From Bacillus rhizoplanae (GTDB taxonomy: Bacteria; Bacillota; Bacilli; Bacillales; Bacillaceae_G): 42,540 nt of DNA. The translations under genes were made by a program, and so were the position numbers. The DNA lies in NCBI RefSeq assembly GCF_917563915.1, contig NZ_CAKJTI010000030.1:1-42540 (forward strand), in the 5' to 3' direction. The notes beneath the pieces were generated by a model. It saw nothing but the letters and a program-made list of their open reading frames with translations, made no database searches and was not told the origin of the DNA. Below, in pieces: positions 7,267 to 16,505 of this stretch (its first letter is position 1; each line of letters starts with the position of its first letter).

Positions 7267-8829
7267 TTACAGAGCGCCAGGTGCAATCCACATATGAGAA
7301 GTAAATCCGTGATCAGCTAATTGTAGTTGCTGCTGATATACAATTTTCCAGTTTTGATATAATTCTTGATACTGTTGATGGTTTTCGATATTTGGTATAT
7401 ACGTTGTCTCCCATTTTACAAATCGTTCAGAAACGGCTTCCATTGAATCATAAATACCAGCACCAACTCCTGCAACTATTGCTGTTCCTAAAGCAGCAGC
7501 TTCTTTCACTACTGGTACTTTTACAGGAACACCTAATACATCAGCTACAATTTGACACCATAGCTTTCCTTTTGAAGCCCCCCCAGCAAAAACTACTTCT
7601 CTTGGGAACTGTCCTGTTAATTCTTCAATTAATTTTAAATTTCCATATGTTATAAAAGCAGCATTTTCTTCAATTGCTCGAAACAGTTCTTTCTTCCCGC
7701 ATTGTTCAGAATCTAAGCTTAAATTTATAAAAGAGGGAGATGCATGGCGCCAAGAAATATAGTTCATGACATTAGAAAAAATCGGAATGATACCGTGTGA
7801 TCCAACTGGGACATGCTTTGCTTGCTCCTCTAATAATTCGTAAGCATCGATACCTATTTCTTTTGCTCGTTGTTTTTCTTCTTGACAGAAAGCGTCCCGA
7901 AACCAGCGCATAACAAGGCCGGGAAAAAAAGCAATTGTTTCGTATTGCCAAAGAGTAGGAAGAACGTGACAATTTACACGAATGCGAGCGTTTGGATCTG
8001 GTACAGGATTGTTTACATTTACTTCTTGTTGCCAAAAACTTCCTCCGCAAATGAATGTTTGCCCGCTTTTTACAACTCCAGAACCGAGAGAAGCCATTTG
8101 AGCATCTCCACCTCCAGTAACAACAGGCGTTCCCTCGAATAATCCAGTTTCTGCTGCACCTTGTTTTGTTACGTTTCCAATAAGAGTTCCGGCTTCATTT
8201 ATTTGTGGTGAGAGAACAGAGGAGAGTCTGCATTGAGCCGCTAATTCTGGAGCCCAATTTCTATTTTGTAAATTGAAAATTCCCGTTGTACATCCATTGG
8301 AAGGGTCAATTTGTAATACACCGCACAGTTTATATAAAATCCAGTCATTTAACATGGTAATAGAATGTACTTTCTTATAAATCTCTGGTTGGTGTTTCGC
8401 AATCCATTGTAGCCTTGGTAATGCACCTAGAGCGAACGTTTGCCCTGATACTGTATATATATCATGTTCAATGTGAGGGTGTATTTGTTTAAGTTGTGTA
8501 ACCTCAGCTGCAGCACGGTTATCAACATTTGCACACGCCCAAATTTCAGTACCATCTTTGTCATATAAAACAAATCCTTCACGCATACTTGTTGCACTAA
8601 TTCCTTGAATAGAAGAAGGAGGAATACCACTTGTTTGTAGTACATCTTTTGTACAGTCCTGAATAAGTTTCCAGTTTTCCTTTACGTCAAAATCCATTGA
8701 ACCTGGGTATCGTGAGTTTTCTATGTGAACCCATTCTCGATGACTAACAGCAAGTTGATTACCTTGTAAGTCAAATAAGACAGCTCGGATACTACCAGTT
8801 CCGGCATCATAAGCTAATAGAGCAGCCAT
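7267..8829 (-). CDS. lsrK: LsrK, autoinducer-2 kinase
   Basis: An FGGY-family kinase of 520 residues that phosphorylates the linear AI-2 precursor DPD in the cytoplasm, trapping it and producing the LsrR ligand. Close LsrK signatures are LAYDAGTGSIRAVLFDLQGNQ at the N-terminus (phosphate-1 loop), SMREGFVLYD, IWACANVDNRAA, FWQQEVN, AMRWFRDAFCQEEK-like VMRWFRDAFCQEEK, PSFINLSLD, VFAGGASKGKLW (adenosine site) and LADHGFTSHMWIAPG at the end. The ATG overlaps the lsrR stop by one base (TAATG), so translation is coupled. The cupin gene begins 25 nt after its stop. Confidence 0.95.
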   Translation of the reverse strand: MAALLAYDAGTGSIRAVLFDLQGNQLAVSHREWVHIENSRYPGSMDFDVKENWKLIQDCTKDVLQTSGIPPSSIQGISATSMREGFVLYDKDGTEIWACANVDNRAAAEVTQLKQIHPHIEHDIYTVSGQTFALGALPRLQWIAKHQPEIYKKVHSITMLNDWILYKLCGVLQIDPSNGCTTGIFNLQNRNWAPELAAQCRLSSVLSPQINEAGTLIGNVTKQGAAETGLFEGTPVVTGGGDAQMASLGSGVVKSGQTFICGGSFWQQEVNVNNPVPDPNARIRVNCHVLPTLWQYETIAFFPGLVMRWFRDAFCQEEKQRAKEIGIDAYELLEEQAKHVPVGSHGIIPIFSNVMNYISWRHASPSFINLSLDSEQCGKKELFRAIEENAAFITYGNLKLIEELTGQFPREVVFAGGASKGKLWCQIVADVLGVPVKVPVVKEAAALGTAIVAGVGAGIYDSMEAVSERFVKWETTYIPNIENHQQYQELYQNWKIVYQQQLQLADHGFTSHMWIAPGAL

Positions 8830-9761
8830 TATATTCCACTCTCCTTTTTCAATAAAGAAAGGGCTGTTTCTTCATCGATAATCAATGTATGAATGTACCT
8901 TCCTTTCAATGCCCCGTAAATCGCATCAACTTTTTGTCTACCGCCAGCTACTCCAACAACATGCTTCATATTTCGAAGTGTAGAAAGAGGCGTACCGATG
9001 AGTCGTTTATGATGAGACAAATTTAGGATGTCTCCATCGATGGTATAAAATTGTCCAAGAATATCACCAACACCATGTTGATTTCGAATATATGTCATTT
9101 CCCGAAGGGTCATTTTTTCTTCTTTTAAAATAGTCGCATCAGAAGATAAGCCGCCAATTCCAACAACAGCAGTATTTGCGAGCGATGCAACATGCAACAT
9201 GTCTTTCACAGATGGTTCAGATAGTATGTTGTCTGCCATTTTTTGTGTAGAAGCTAAAAATGGCGAAGGGATAATATGGAGATTTCCATGTACTTGATTA
9301 AGGTAATTTTGTTTTATTGGAAGATAGTAACTTACGCCGCCGGTTAACGTGACCATAGAAATATTCATAGTTACATCAAAATTAATATTTTCTAGCGTTT
9401 TTGAGATGGTTTCACCCCAGCCAATACCGAGTAAATCGCCGTGTTGTAAATGTGTTTCTAAATATTGCGCAGCTGCTTTACCTAATGAATCAGAAAGATT
9501 ATCTTTCGGCGTTGGAATAATGAAAGCATCTATTAGTTGAAATGTTTTTACAAGTTCTCTTTCCATACTTAAACAATGTAACCCAGTGCCTTTAATATGA
9601 AATGTAACGATTCCCTCAGTCCGTGCTCTTTCTAATAAACGAACAACTTTGTTCCGAGATATATGTAGTAATGAGGCGATTTCTTGTTGGGTAAGGTGAT
9701 CTTTGTAATAATACCAAGCAGCTTTTGTTAACAAATTTTCTTCAAAGTTCAGTTGTGTCAT
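8829..9761 (-). CDS. lsrR: LsrR-type repressor (SorC/DeoR-like)
   Basis: A 310-residue regulator with an N-terminal helix-turn-helix (LTQQEIASLLHISRNKVVRLLERAR, about residues 23-47) and a C-terminal sugar-phosphate-binding domain of the SorC family (GIGWGETISKTLE, TLTGGVSYYLP, VVGIGGLSSDATIL, VGVAGGRQKVDAIYGALKG). In enterobacteria LsrR represses the lsr genes until phospho-AI-2 binds. Here it is the first gene of the leftward operon and divergent from lsrA, the usual control geometry. I place the start at ATG 9761, which has AAAGGATG 8 nt upstream; the open frame extends further upstream without a better site. Confidence 0.92.
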   Translation of the reverse strand: MTQLNFEENLLTKAAWYYYKDHLTQQEIASLLHISRNKVVRLLERARTEGIVTFHIKGTGLHCLSMERELVKTFQLIDAFIIPTPKDNLSDSLGKAAAQYLETHLQHGDLLGIGWGETISKTLENINFDVTMNISMVTLTGGVSYYLPIKQNYLNQVHGNLHIIPSPFLASTQKMADNILSEPSVKDMLHVASLANTAVVGIGGLSSDATILKEEKMTLREMTYIRNQHGVGDILGQFYTIDGDILNLSHHKRLIGTPLSTLRNMKHVVGVAGGRQKVDAIYGALKGRYIHTLIIDEETALSLLKKESGI

Positions 9762-9960
9762 GCTTTTCATCCTTTCAACAAATGACCGATGTTTAAACAT
9801 ATGTAAGTATATTTTTATTTATACCGTCTGTAATAGGAGATTTACTTGAGAAAAAATAAGTTCTAGATATGAGGAAAAGGATATACAATGCTACAAAACA
9901 AGTAGAGCAAAAAATTAACGCCTGAAAAATTGTTTCCTGTTAAAGGTAGGTGAAAGAAGC
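9762..9960. promoter_or_regulatory. divergent lsrR/lsrA control region
   Basis: This 199-bp gap must hold promoters for both lsr transcripts. A candidate lsrA promoter is TTGAGA (9846-9851), a 16-nt spacer and TATGAG. A perfect palindrome, TGTTTAAACA, lies at about 9790-9799, and an AT-rich TGTAAGTATA element follows; either could be an LsrR operator. No clear catabolite-response element was found. All sites are inferred from position. Confidence 0.4.
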
Positions 9961-11454
9961 TTGGAACAAGTTCCTTTATTGGAAGTTAAAAATGTAAAAA
10001 AAGCATTCTTACAGCAACCTGTGCTAAAAGGAATCGATTTAACAGTAAAGAAAGGGGATATTTTTGCATTAGTTGGTGGTAACGGGGCTGGAAAGTCAAC
10101 GTTAATGAAGATATTGACAGGATTGTACACTTATGATGAAGGAGAAATGAAAATAAAAGGGAGATCTGTTACATTTTCCAACCCATCTGAAGCTCATCGA
10201 AACGGGATTTATTTAGTTCCGCAAGAACCGCTTATTTTTCCTAATATGACTATTGAAGAAAATATTTTATTAGGTATGAGGCAAAAAAAAAGAGAGCTTC
10301 GGACGAAATTAGATGTACTCATGAGGCAACTTGGCTGGAATCTAAAGCTGGGTGAACGTGCTTCATTGTTGTCTATTGCACAGCAGCAATTAGTAGAAAT
10401 AGTTAGAGGATTAATAAGAGAGGCAGAGATTCTTATTTTAGATGAACCTACATCGACGTTAACAGCAAATGAAATTAAGAGTCTATTTGTTGTGATGAAA
10501 AATTTGAAAGAACAAGGAATTGGCATGATTTATATTACGCATAGGTTTCCAGAGATTTTTGCAATTGCAGATCAAGTAGCTATTTTACGAGACGGTGTAA
10601 TTTCTAACCAAGGTACTGTAAATGAATTTACTTACGATATTCTATTACAGGGGCTACTACCAGAAGATTATCAGCAAATTCAAAAGCGAGAGAGTTTATA
10701 TAACGAGACAGCATCGTTAAAGCAAGTATTACAAGTAAATCATTTATTTAGTCATAGATTTCGAGATGTTTCATTAGAAGTAAAAGCAGGAGAGATTGTT
10801 GGAATTGCTGGTGTTGTGGGAGCGGGAAGAACGGAATTAGCTGAAGTATTATATGGTATTACATCTGCAACCGAAGGAAATGTTCTATTAGACGGGAACG
10901 AAATTACAACGTGGTCAACAAAAAAGAGAATTGAAGCAGGAATTATATATGTACCTGAAGACCGAGCGGGGCATGGGATTTTTTCAATTGCTTCTATACA
11001 ACAAAATATGACCTCTGTTCTCTTATATCGTTTAAGTACATTTTTTTTAAACCAAGAAAAAGAAAGCGCTTTAACGATAGAGTATATTAAAAATTTTCAA
11101 ATTATGGTTCAAGATATAAGTCAAAGCATAGAGTCTTTATCGGGAGGAAATCAACAAAAAGTAGTGTTAGGAAAATATCTGGCTTGTGAGCCTAAGCTTA
11201 TTATTTTAGATGAACCAACACGTGGTATAGATGCAAAAGCGAGACTCGAAATATATGAAACAATTAAAGAACTAAGAGAAAATGGTTTAGCGGTATTGTT
11301 AATTTCCTCAGATTTAGAAGAAATCATGAATTTAGCAAATCGTGTGTATGTAATGCGAAATGGCAATATCGTGTCACATTTAGAACAGGAAGACATTTCA
11401 TTGGATCGTATTACACGTTCTGCTTATTGGGGAGAGGAGGTTTCAAATGGATGA
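9961..11454 (+). CDS. lsrA: LsrA, AI-2 ABC importer ATPase (two nucleotide-binding domains)
   Basis: A 497-residue tandem ABC ATPase of the RbsA/LsrA carbohydrate type that energises AI-2 import with LsrC and LsrD. The first domain has Walker A GGNGAGKST (39-47), an atypical signature LSIAQQQLVEI and Walker B ILILDEPTST. The second has GVVGAGRTEL in the Walker A position (no lysine, as is normal in this family), signature SLSGGNQQKVVLGKYL and LIILDEPTRGID. The TTG start is taken because AAAGGTAGGTG precedes it and the sequence begins directly with the ABC strand. The stop overlaps the lsrC start (ATGA). Confidence 0.94.
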   Translation: MEQVPLLEVKNVKKAFLQQPVLKGIDLTVKKGDIFALVGGNGAGKSTLMKILTGLYTYDEGEMKIKGRSVTFSNPSEAHRNGIYLVPQEPLIFPNMTIEENILLGMRQKKRELRTKLDVLMRQLGWNLKLGERASLLSIAQQQLVEIVRGLIREAEILILDEPTSTLTANEIKSLFVVMKNLKEQGIGMIYITHRFPEIFAIADQVAILRDGVISNQGTVNEFTYDILLQGLLPEDYQQIQKRESLYNETASLKQVLQVNHLFSHRFRDVSLEVKAGEIVGIAGVVGAGRTELAEVLYGITSATEGNVLLDGNEITTWSTKKRIEAGIIYVPEDRAGHGIFSIASIQQNMTSVLLYRLSTFFLNQEKESALTIEYIKNFQIMVQDISQSIESLSGGNQQKVVLGKYLACEPKLIILDEPTRGIDAKARLEIYETIKELRENGLAVLLISSDLEEIMNLANRVYVMRNGNIVSHLEQEDISLDRITRSAYWGEEVSNG

Positions 11455-12419
11455 AATATGTTACATATATATTGAAAATGCGTGAAACCTCTATTGTAGG
11501 GCTGTTATTTCTTTATATTATCTTTGTTAGTGTAATGAACAAAGATTTTCTTCAATTTGATTCTTTTTCGATTATTTTAAAATCAAGTCTTATTTTAATT
11601 GTTCTCGCAATGGGTCAATCATTCGTGTTATTCACTAAAAATATTGATGTCTCGGTAGGATCGATAATGGGTTTATGTGCTGCTTTGTGTGGAATGTTTT
11701 TGACCAGTGGAAATAATCCTTCTAGTGCAATTATAATTACATTTTTGATCGGTGCGTTTATCGGAATTGTAAATGGCGTAGGTGTGACAAAGTTTCATGT
11801 TCCAGCAATTATTATGACACTAGGGATGCTTGGTATTATTCGAGGTTTGATGATTATATATACAGAAGGGAAATGGATCGAAGATATTCCAAATGACTAT
11901 AAAAAATTGTCTTCCGTAACATGGTTAGAGATTCCAATAACAGTTTGGTTCATCGGACTATTATTAATAGCTGCTTATCTTTTCTTAACAAAGATGTCGT
12001 TCGGAAGATATTTTTATGCGGTAGGAGATAATAAAGAAGGTGCAAGACTGATTGGGATTCCGGTATCGTTTGTGCAAATTTTAGCCTTTATGATTTCAGG
12101 CATTACTGCTGCAATTGCTGGATGTCTATTTGTTATGAATATTGGGTTTGTACCGAATCAAACAGGAACAGGAATTGAACTGCAAGTAATCGCTGCTGCG
12201 GTGCTGGGTGGTATTAGTTTAAAAGGTGGTACGGGATCAGTTTTTGGTGCAGCCTTAGGAGCATTGTTTTTAGAGGTGATTAGTAGTTCATTAGTATACT
12301 TAAAAATCCCAGCCTTTTGGAACAACGCAATGTCAGGGTTTTTATTATTACTTATTATTATTCTAGATAGTGTAGTACAGAAATGGAGGAAACAGAGGCA
12401 GAGAGAGGTGGAAATATGA
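11451..12419 (+). CDS. lsrC: LsrC, AI-2 ABC importer permease
   Basis: A 322-residue integral membrane permease of the BPD_transp_2 type with about 9-10 hydrophobic segments. The family motif is FVLFTKNIDVSVGSIMGL, followed by later loops GRYFYAVGDNKEGARLIGIP (coupling helix contacting LsrA) and VLGGISLKGGTGSVFGAALGAL. The start is ATG 11451 in an ATGA overlap with lsrA, with GAGAGGAGG about 10 nt upstream; longer frames starting at TTG 11427 lack a ribosome site. The end overlaps lsrD in another ATGA. Confidence 0.92.
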   Translation: MKYVTYILKMRETSIVGLLFLYIIFVSVMNKDFLQFDSFSIILKSSLILIVLAMGQSFVLFTKNIDVSVGSIMGLCAALCGMFLTSGNNPSSAIIITFLIGAFIGIVNGVGVTKFHVPAIIMTLGMLGIIRGLMIIYTEGKWIEDIPNDYKKLSSVTWLEIPITVWFIGLLLIAAYLFLTKMSFGRYFYAVGDNKEGARLIGIPVSFVQILAFMISGITAAIAGCLFVMNIGFVPNQTGTGIELQVIAAAVLGGISLKGGTGSVFGAALGALFLEVISSSLVYLKIPAFWNNAMSGFLLLLIIILDSVVQKWRKQRQREVEI

Positions 12420-13411
12420 AGTCTATTCACTGGCTCTTTCGCTGGGAGGGAGCACTCCTTCTTTTGTTATGTATGGAGTTTACCGTTTTTAGCTTATTAA
12501 ATGCTGACTTTTTTAATATAGGGAATTTATTGTTTAGTATTAATGATTTTATTTTTATTACAATTGCTGCGATACCGATGACATTTGTCATTATTACGGG
12601 AGGAATCGACGTTTCAGTTGGTGCAGTTATGGGGCTTACATCTATTCTTATCGGTGTATTGTGGATAAATGGAGCATCTATTGTTATTGCTGTAATGATT
12701 GCTCTTGTTATAAGTATACTAGCGGGTTTTTTTAATGGACTTATTATTCAAATGACATCTGTCGAACCACTGGTTGTAACTTTAGGAACAATGTTTTTAT
12801 ATTCTGGTATTGCTCTTGTGATTTCGGGTGGATCTAAAGCAACTGGATATGAAGGAATTAACGGATTGCCAGATTCATATGTCCAGTTTGCAAATGGAAT
12901 ATTTTTAGGGATTCCTAATTTATTTTGGTTACTCCTTATTATGACTGTTTTATTCTCTATTCTGCTGCGCTATACGAAATATGGTCGGTATGTAATTTTA
13001 ACAGGCATGAATGAAAAAGCAGCTAAATATTCTGGAATTCAAACGAAGCGAATTGTTATTTTAGCATATATGCTTTCTGGTTTAGGCGGTGGATTAGGTG
13101 GAATATTTCTAACTGCTTACTTTGGTTCAGCTCGAGCGGATTTAGGAAACGAAGCAATTTTACCAGTCATTACAGCAGTTGTGTTAGGCGGTGCTCTTAT
13201 TACTGGTGGAAAAGGAAGTATAGTAGGAACTGTTCTTGCCAGTATCGTTATTGGAATTATGCAATATGGGCTACAGATGACAGGATTAACAAATGAACAA
13301 TCTAATGTTGTAATTGGTGTTATTTTAATTTTTTCTGTTATGGTACGCCATTCCAAGATAAGATATTTCTTTATCAAAAAAAATGTTTCACATAGGGGGG
13401 GAACAACATGA
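12416..13411 (+). CDS. lsrD: LsrD, AI-2 ABC importer permease
   Basis: A 331-residue permease paralogous to LsrC, forming the second half of the membrane channel. The typical motif is [18 protein letters not shown], with [19 protein letters not shown] as the coupling loop and [18 protein letters not shown] near the C-terminus. ATG 12416 overlaps the lsrC stop (ATGA) and has GAGAGGTGG upstream. The stop overlaps the lsrB start in the same way, so the four rightward lsr genes are one tightly coupled unit. Confidence 0.92.
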   Translation: MKSIHWLFRWEGALLLLLCMEFTVFSLLNADFFNIGNLLFSINDFIFITIAAIPMTFVIITGGIDVSVGAVMGLTSILIGVLWINGASIVIAVMIALVISILAGFFNGLIIQMTSVEPLVVTLGTMFLYSGIALVISGGSKATGYEGINGLPDSYVQFANGIFLGIPNLFWLLLIMTVLFSILLRYTKYGRYVILTGMNEKAAKYSGIQTKRIVILAYMLSGLGGGLGGIFLTAYFGSARADLGNEAILPVITAVVLGGALITGGKGSIVGTVLASIVIGIMQYGLQMTGLTNEQSNVVIGVILIFSVMVRHSKIRYFFIKKNVSHRGGTT

Positions 13412-14451
13412 AAAAGAAGATAAGTGTATTCATCGTTTTATTAGTGTTTGTTGTTTCTGTGATGGCATGTACAAATACAAAATCAGATGGAAAAAAATCA
13501 AAAGATGTAAAATTTGCCTTTATTCCCAAATTAACTGGAGTCGGGTTCTTTACATCGGGTGGAGAAGGCGCAAAAGAAATGGCGGATAAGCTCGGTGTAA
13601 ATTTAAAATATGATGGTCCTTCTGAGGCAAGTGTATCAGGGCAGGTAAAATATATTAATAACTTTATTAATCAAAACTATGATGCAATTATGGTTTCATC
13701 TACTTCTGTCGACGGTTTATCACAAGCTTTGCAACGTGCAAAGAAAAAGGGGATTACAGTATTAACATGGGATTCTGACGTTAATCCGAAAGATCGCTCT
13801 TTCTATATTAGTCAAGGAACACCAGAACAATTGGCCAATTTGCTTATTCAAATGACTGCTTCGCAAATTGGTGATAAAGGAAAAGTAGCATTCTTTTATT
13901 CTAGTCCAACAGTAACAGACCAGAATCAATGGGTTACAAAAGCGAAAGCAATTATAAAAGAAAAATATCCTAATTGGGAAATTGTGACGACCCAGTATGG
14001 TGAAAACAATGCTCAAAAATCATTAGCAGTAGGTGAAAGTATTTTGAAAACATACCCAGATATTAATGCAGTCATTTGTCCTGATGCAACTGCATTACCA
14101 GCAATGGCACAAGCTGCAGAAAATTTGAAAATGGATAAGAAAGTTGCTATTACTGGCTTTTCAACACCTAATGTCATGCGTGATTATGTGAAGCGTGGTA
14201 CAGTTCAACAGTTTGGCTTGTGGGATGTAAAACAACAAGGTGCACTTGCAACCTATGTTGCAAATGAAATGGTTGTAAAGGGGGAAAAGTTAAAAGTTGG
14301 TGATAGCTTTGAAGTTCCTGGTATTGGAAAAGTTAAAGTGGAACCAAATTCGATTCAAGGATACGATTATGAAGCAGAAGGAAATGGAATTATTGTATTG
14401 CCAGAACGGGTTGTTTTTACAAAGGATAACATTGAAAAATATAATTTTTAA
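13408..14451 (+). CDS. lsrB: LsrB, AI-2-binding lipoprotein
   Basis: A 347-residue substrate-binding protein of the periplasmic-binding-protein I fold. It has a lipoprotein signal peptide with lipobox VMAC (C21), so it should be anchored on the outer face of the membrane. It keeps the six residues known to bind R-THMF AI-2 in Salmonella LsrB: K41 (FIPKLTG), D122 (TWDSD), D171 and Q172 (VTDQNQW), P225 and A227 (CPDATALPA). The ending [20 protein letters not shown] is also LsrB-like. This predicts true AI-2 binding rather than ribose binding. It starts in an ATGA overlap with lsrD with AGGGGGG upstream. Confidence 0.96.
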   Translation: MKKKISVFIVLLVFVVSVMACTNTKSDGKKSKDVKFAFIPKLTGVGFFTSGGEGAKEMADKLGVNLKYDGPSEASVSGQVKYINNFINQNYDAIMVSSTSVDGLSQALQRAKKKGITVLTWDSDVNPKDRSFYISQGTPEQLANLLIQMTASQIGDKGKVAFFYSSPTVTDQNQWVTKAKAIIKEKYPNWEIVTTQYGENNAQKSLAVGESILKTYPDINAVICPDATALPAMAQAAENLKMDKKVAITGFSTPNVMRDYVKRGTVQQFGLWDVKQQGALATYVANEMVVKGEKLKVGDSFEVPGIGKVKVEPNSIQGYDYEAEGNGIIVLPERVVFTKDNIEKYNF

Positions 14452-14502
14452 TAGCGTGTTTTATAAAGAAAAATTAATTATAATGATGAATATTTTCATA
14501 TG

Positions 14503-14534
14503 AAGAGCAGCCTAATATGGTTGCTCTTTTTTAT
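14503..14534 (+). terminator. terminator after lsrB
   Basis: AAGAGCAGCC pairs with GGTTGCTCTT (one mismatch) around TAATAT and is followed by TTTTTTAT. It ends the lsrACDB unit. Confidence 0.75.
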
Positions 14535-14554
14535 GAAATTCGAGCGAATATAGA

Positions 14555-14656
14555 GTGAAAGCTTTTAAAAAGCGCTACGGTTTGAATGAAGTAGAATTAC
14601 AAGAATGGTTGCAGCAAATGATTGCTGTCCAAAGGGAAAAAATAGTTGTAGACTGA
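14555..14656 (+). pseudogene. short gene fragment, 33 codons
   Basis: GTG-initiated open stretch KAFKKRYGLNEVELQEWL..REKIVVD ending in TGA. Its composition is protein-like (amphipathic, charged) and the frame stays open a few codons upstream of the GTG, but there is no ribosome site and the lsrB terminator lies just before it. It looks like the C-terminal end of a lost gene. Family not recognised. Confidence 0.25.
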
Positions 14657-14665
14657 AAAAAAAGG

Positions 14666-14704
14666 GGGGCTAGATATAGAAACAAAAGGAGCAGATGTAG
14701 CCCC
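14666..14704 (+). terminator. weak terminator-like hairpin
   Basis: GGGGCTA pairs with TAGCCCC across a 25-nt loop, followed by a T-rich tail (TATTATTTCTT). It lies just before the 740-bp inserted element and would follow the gene fragment. The long loop makes this doubtful. Confidence 0.3.
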
Positions 14705-14829
14705 TATTATTTCTTATCATAAGGCTCTGTTAAACTAAAATATTGATAATTGAATATGAACAATGACTGTCTAAATTTTACAGTCACTATTCAACTAACG
14801 TACTCCGTTAGTTGAATATACGCATTACA

Positions 14830-15279
14830 TTATTTTTTTAAATCCTTTCTAATTGTTTCTTTCCATTTATTGATGTTGTTTATTGCATTTTTCTCTCCAC
14901 CGCTATATAAATCTTCAATTGTCATTGACCATCTTCTATATATACGTTTTCTTTTGTGGTTTGACAGTGGATTGGTTATTTTACCTACTTTTGAAACGAG
15001 TTCCCTATTTTTTCTAAGAATATAACCAGTATCCCAATTATTATCATAAGCTCCAGTGAATAAGTTTATCAAATGATTATATCCATCTTTAGTATAGTTA
15101 GATGGGTGTTGAATCATATAACAAGAAACAAGCCAAAAATGTAAATCATATAATTTAGAGTCGTTATGTTCCCAAACCAGTGGGAATTGAAACATCTCGT
15201 AACAGGAAAGTCCATCTATTTCATTTGCTCCACATTCAATACATTTACCAGATTCCATTATTGTATTATTGTCAACCAT
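14830..15279 (-). CDS. DUF5946-like protein, passenger of the 740-bp element
   Basis: About 149 residues. It begins with a zinc-binding-looking segment (GKCIECGANEIDGLSCYEMF, with C-x2-C and a later Cys) and then a helical part with LHFWLVSCYMIQHPSNYT, a His-rich segment typical of the DUF5946 group, whose function is unknown. I place the start at ATG 15279; GTG 15297 is an alternative, and GGAGG lies between them. It is the only substantial gene in the mobile element, so the element's selective value, if any, should lie in it. Its 3' end is about 107 bp from the left terminal repeat. Confidence 0.7.
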   Translation of the reverse strand: MVDNNTIMESGKCIECGANEIDGLSCYEMFQFPLVWEHNDSKLYDLHFWLVSCYMIQHPSNYTKDGYNHLINLFTGAYDNNWDTGYILRKNRELVSKVGKITNPLSNHKRKRIYRRWSMTIEDLYSGGEKNAINNINKWKETIRKDLKK

Positions 15280-15284
15280 TGTAG

Positions 15285-15371
15285 TTAAATCCTCCACTGA
15301 TATACTTGTTCTTTTTGGGTATGTGGTAATTTATCAATGTGCTTTAGTAGATTACTAAATGCTTTGCTCAT
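15285..15371 (-). CDS. 28-residue ORF upstream of the passenger gene
   Basis: A short frame (MSKAFSNLLKHIDKLPHTQ...) with an excellent GGAGGAAG ribosome site 7-8 nt before the ATG. It ends 5 nt before the passenger ATG, so it could be a leader peptide coupling translation, or the surviving N-terminus of a deleted transposase or other gene. The ribosome site is the main evidence. Confidence 0.35.
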   Translation of the reverse strand: MSKAFSNLLKHIDKLPHTQKEQVYQWRI

Positions 15372-15526
15372 TCTTGCTTCCTCCGCGAATGTTTGTTCTT
15401 ATAACAATTATACTAAGGATTCGGGAATGTATTAAATATCAACACTATACTTTAACAGAGCCTATCATAAAAACGGACAATATTTTATCACCATTTTTAC
15501 CTTTGATTGTCCCAAAAGTATGATTT

Positions 15527-16075
15527 TCATTTATTCTCTAGATTTTTATGTTTGCTCATGAGTTTCTCCGTATATTCAATCGATTTTCCTCTAGGAACAG
15601 AAAGACAATTCCATTGTTCGTTTTTAATGAACTTACCTACATATACAATTTGGCCAATATGATAGGAATAATGTGATATTTGCCTTTCAATGGCCTCGAT
15701 AACAGAATGAGCTTCCCCGCGTATATAAATTGTCTCTTCTAAATTGTTTTCTTTCAAACTATTCAATGTTGTAAATAAAACTTCCCACCCCTGATTCCAT
15801 GCCTGATATAAAGCTGCTTTGGAGGGAAATGCCCCAGTAAATTCATCATCACGGTTCCTGTTTGTCTTTTCCCCATCTGTTGTTAAAAAATTGGTCCATC
15901 TAGATAGCATGTTTCCCCACATATGTTTTACGATAATGGCGATACTATTAGATTCTTCATTTGGACACTTATGGAGTTCTTCGTAACTTAATTGATCCAT
16001 AGCATTTTCGCCTAACTTTTTCATAGACTGAAATGTTTTTAATACACAGCGTAAATACTCTTTTTCAATTCCCAT
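15527..16075 (-). CDS. DinB/YfiT-like protein (DUF1572)
   Basis: A 182-residue four-helix DinB-type protein. Likely metal-binding histidines are in VKHMWGNMLSRW and in the late HYSYHIGQIVYVGK motif, which is typical of DUF1572. Family members are thiol- or metal-dependent transferases of mostly unknown substrate, some tied to bacillithiol; that link is not visible here. ATG 16075 is preceded by AGGAAGGTG at good spacing; the GTG 3 codons upstream overlaps the ribosome site. The 740-bp element inserted 57 bp beyond its stop, so the gene itself is intact. Confidence 0.82.
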   Translation of the reverse strand: MGIEKEYLRCVLKTFQSMKKLGENAMDQLSYEELHKCPNEESNSIAIIVKHMWGNMLSRWTNFLTTDGEKTNRNRDDEFTGAFPSKAALYQAWNQGWEVLFTTLNSLKENNLEETIYIRGEAHSVIEAIERQISHYSYHIGQIVYVGKFIKNEQWNCLSVPRGKSIEYTEKLMSKHKNLENK

Positions 16076-16168
16076 TATAAACACCTTCCTAAAAAATACT
16101 TTTTATAAAAGATTCGATACTTAGCTGTGTTAACCTTTTATCTCAACAAAGTGGAAGATAAATTTCTT

Positions 16169-16205
16169 AACAACCCATTTTTTCATAAGGAAGGGTTGTT
16201 TTATT
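16169..16205 (+). terminator. orphan terminator-like hairpin
   Basis: AACAACCC / GGGTTGTT with a 16-nt loop followed by TTATT. On the + strand it has no intact gene before it, so it probably belonged to a lost gene. Confidence 0.4.
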
Positions 16206-16248
16206 AAAAGTCGAATACAGTAATGTTGCAAGAGAGGAGGAAAATTTG

Positions 16249-16299
16249 ATGAAAAAGAAAAAACTAACAGAAATTTTTGCAGCAGTTATACTTTTTTAG
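16249..16299 (+). pseudogene. truncated secreted-protein start
   Basis: A strong GAGAGGAGG site precedes ATG and 16 codons that read like the beginning of a signal peptide (MKKKKLTEIFAAVILF), then an immediate stop. It looks like the 5' end of an exported-protein gene whose remainder has been lost. The rest of 16076-16505 shows only AT-rich sequence and a TCTCGCGAGA palindrome near 16396. Confidence 0.35.
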
Positions 16300-16505
16300 G
16301 GACGTGAATTAGGATTTTCAATATGTTTCAAATTCATACACCAATTGCTTAAGCATAAAATAACACTAATTTTTTGTATGCTGTTGCTATAAACTCTCGC
16401 GAGAGTTGGAAAATAGATCCGCGAATCAACCGGGTTTCCAACCTGATGTGGTGATGAGATGCGAAGCTATTATGAGTGCAGTGACATAACAAGGAGGTTT
16501 CCACT

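Larger units (their letters stand above)
14723..15462. mobile_element. 740-bp transposase-free element with inverted ends and 8-bp target duplication
   Basis: The ends are inverted: GGCTCTGTTAAA is identical for 12 bp at 14723 and, complemented, at 15462, and pairing continues imperfectly for about 28 bp (TTGATA shared). Immediately outside both ends lies the same 8 bp, TATCATAA (14715-14722 and 15463-15470), a perfect target-site duplication. The interior holds one clear gene (DUF5946-like) and a 28-codon ORF but no transposase. The 8-bp duplication and GGCTCTGT-type ends fit IS6 or IS1595-type transposition, but I cannot assign the family. It behaves like a mobile insertion cassette carrying a passenger gene, mobilised in trans. 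Confidence 0.82.
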
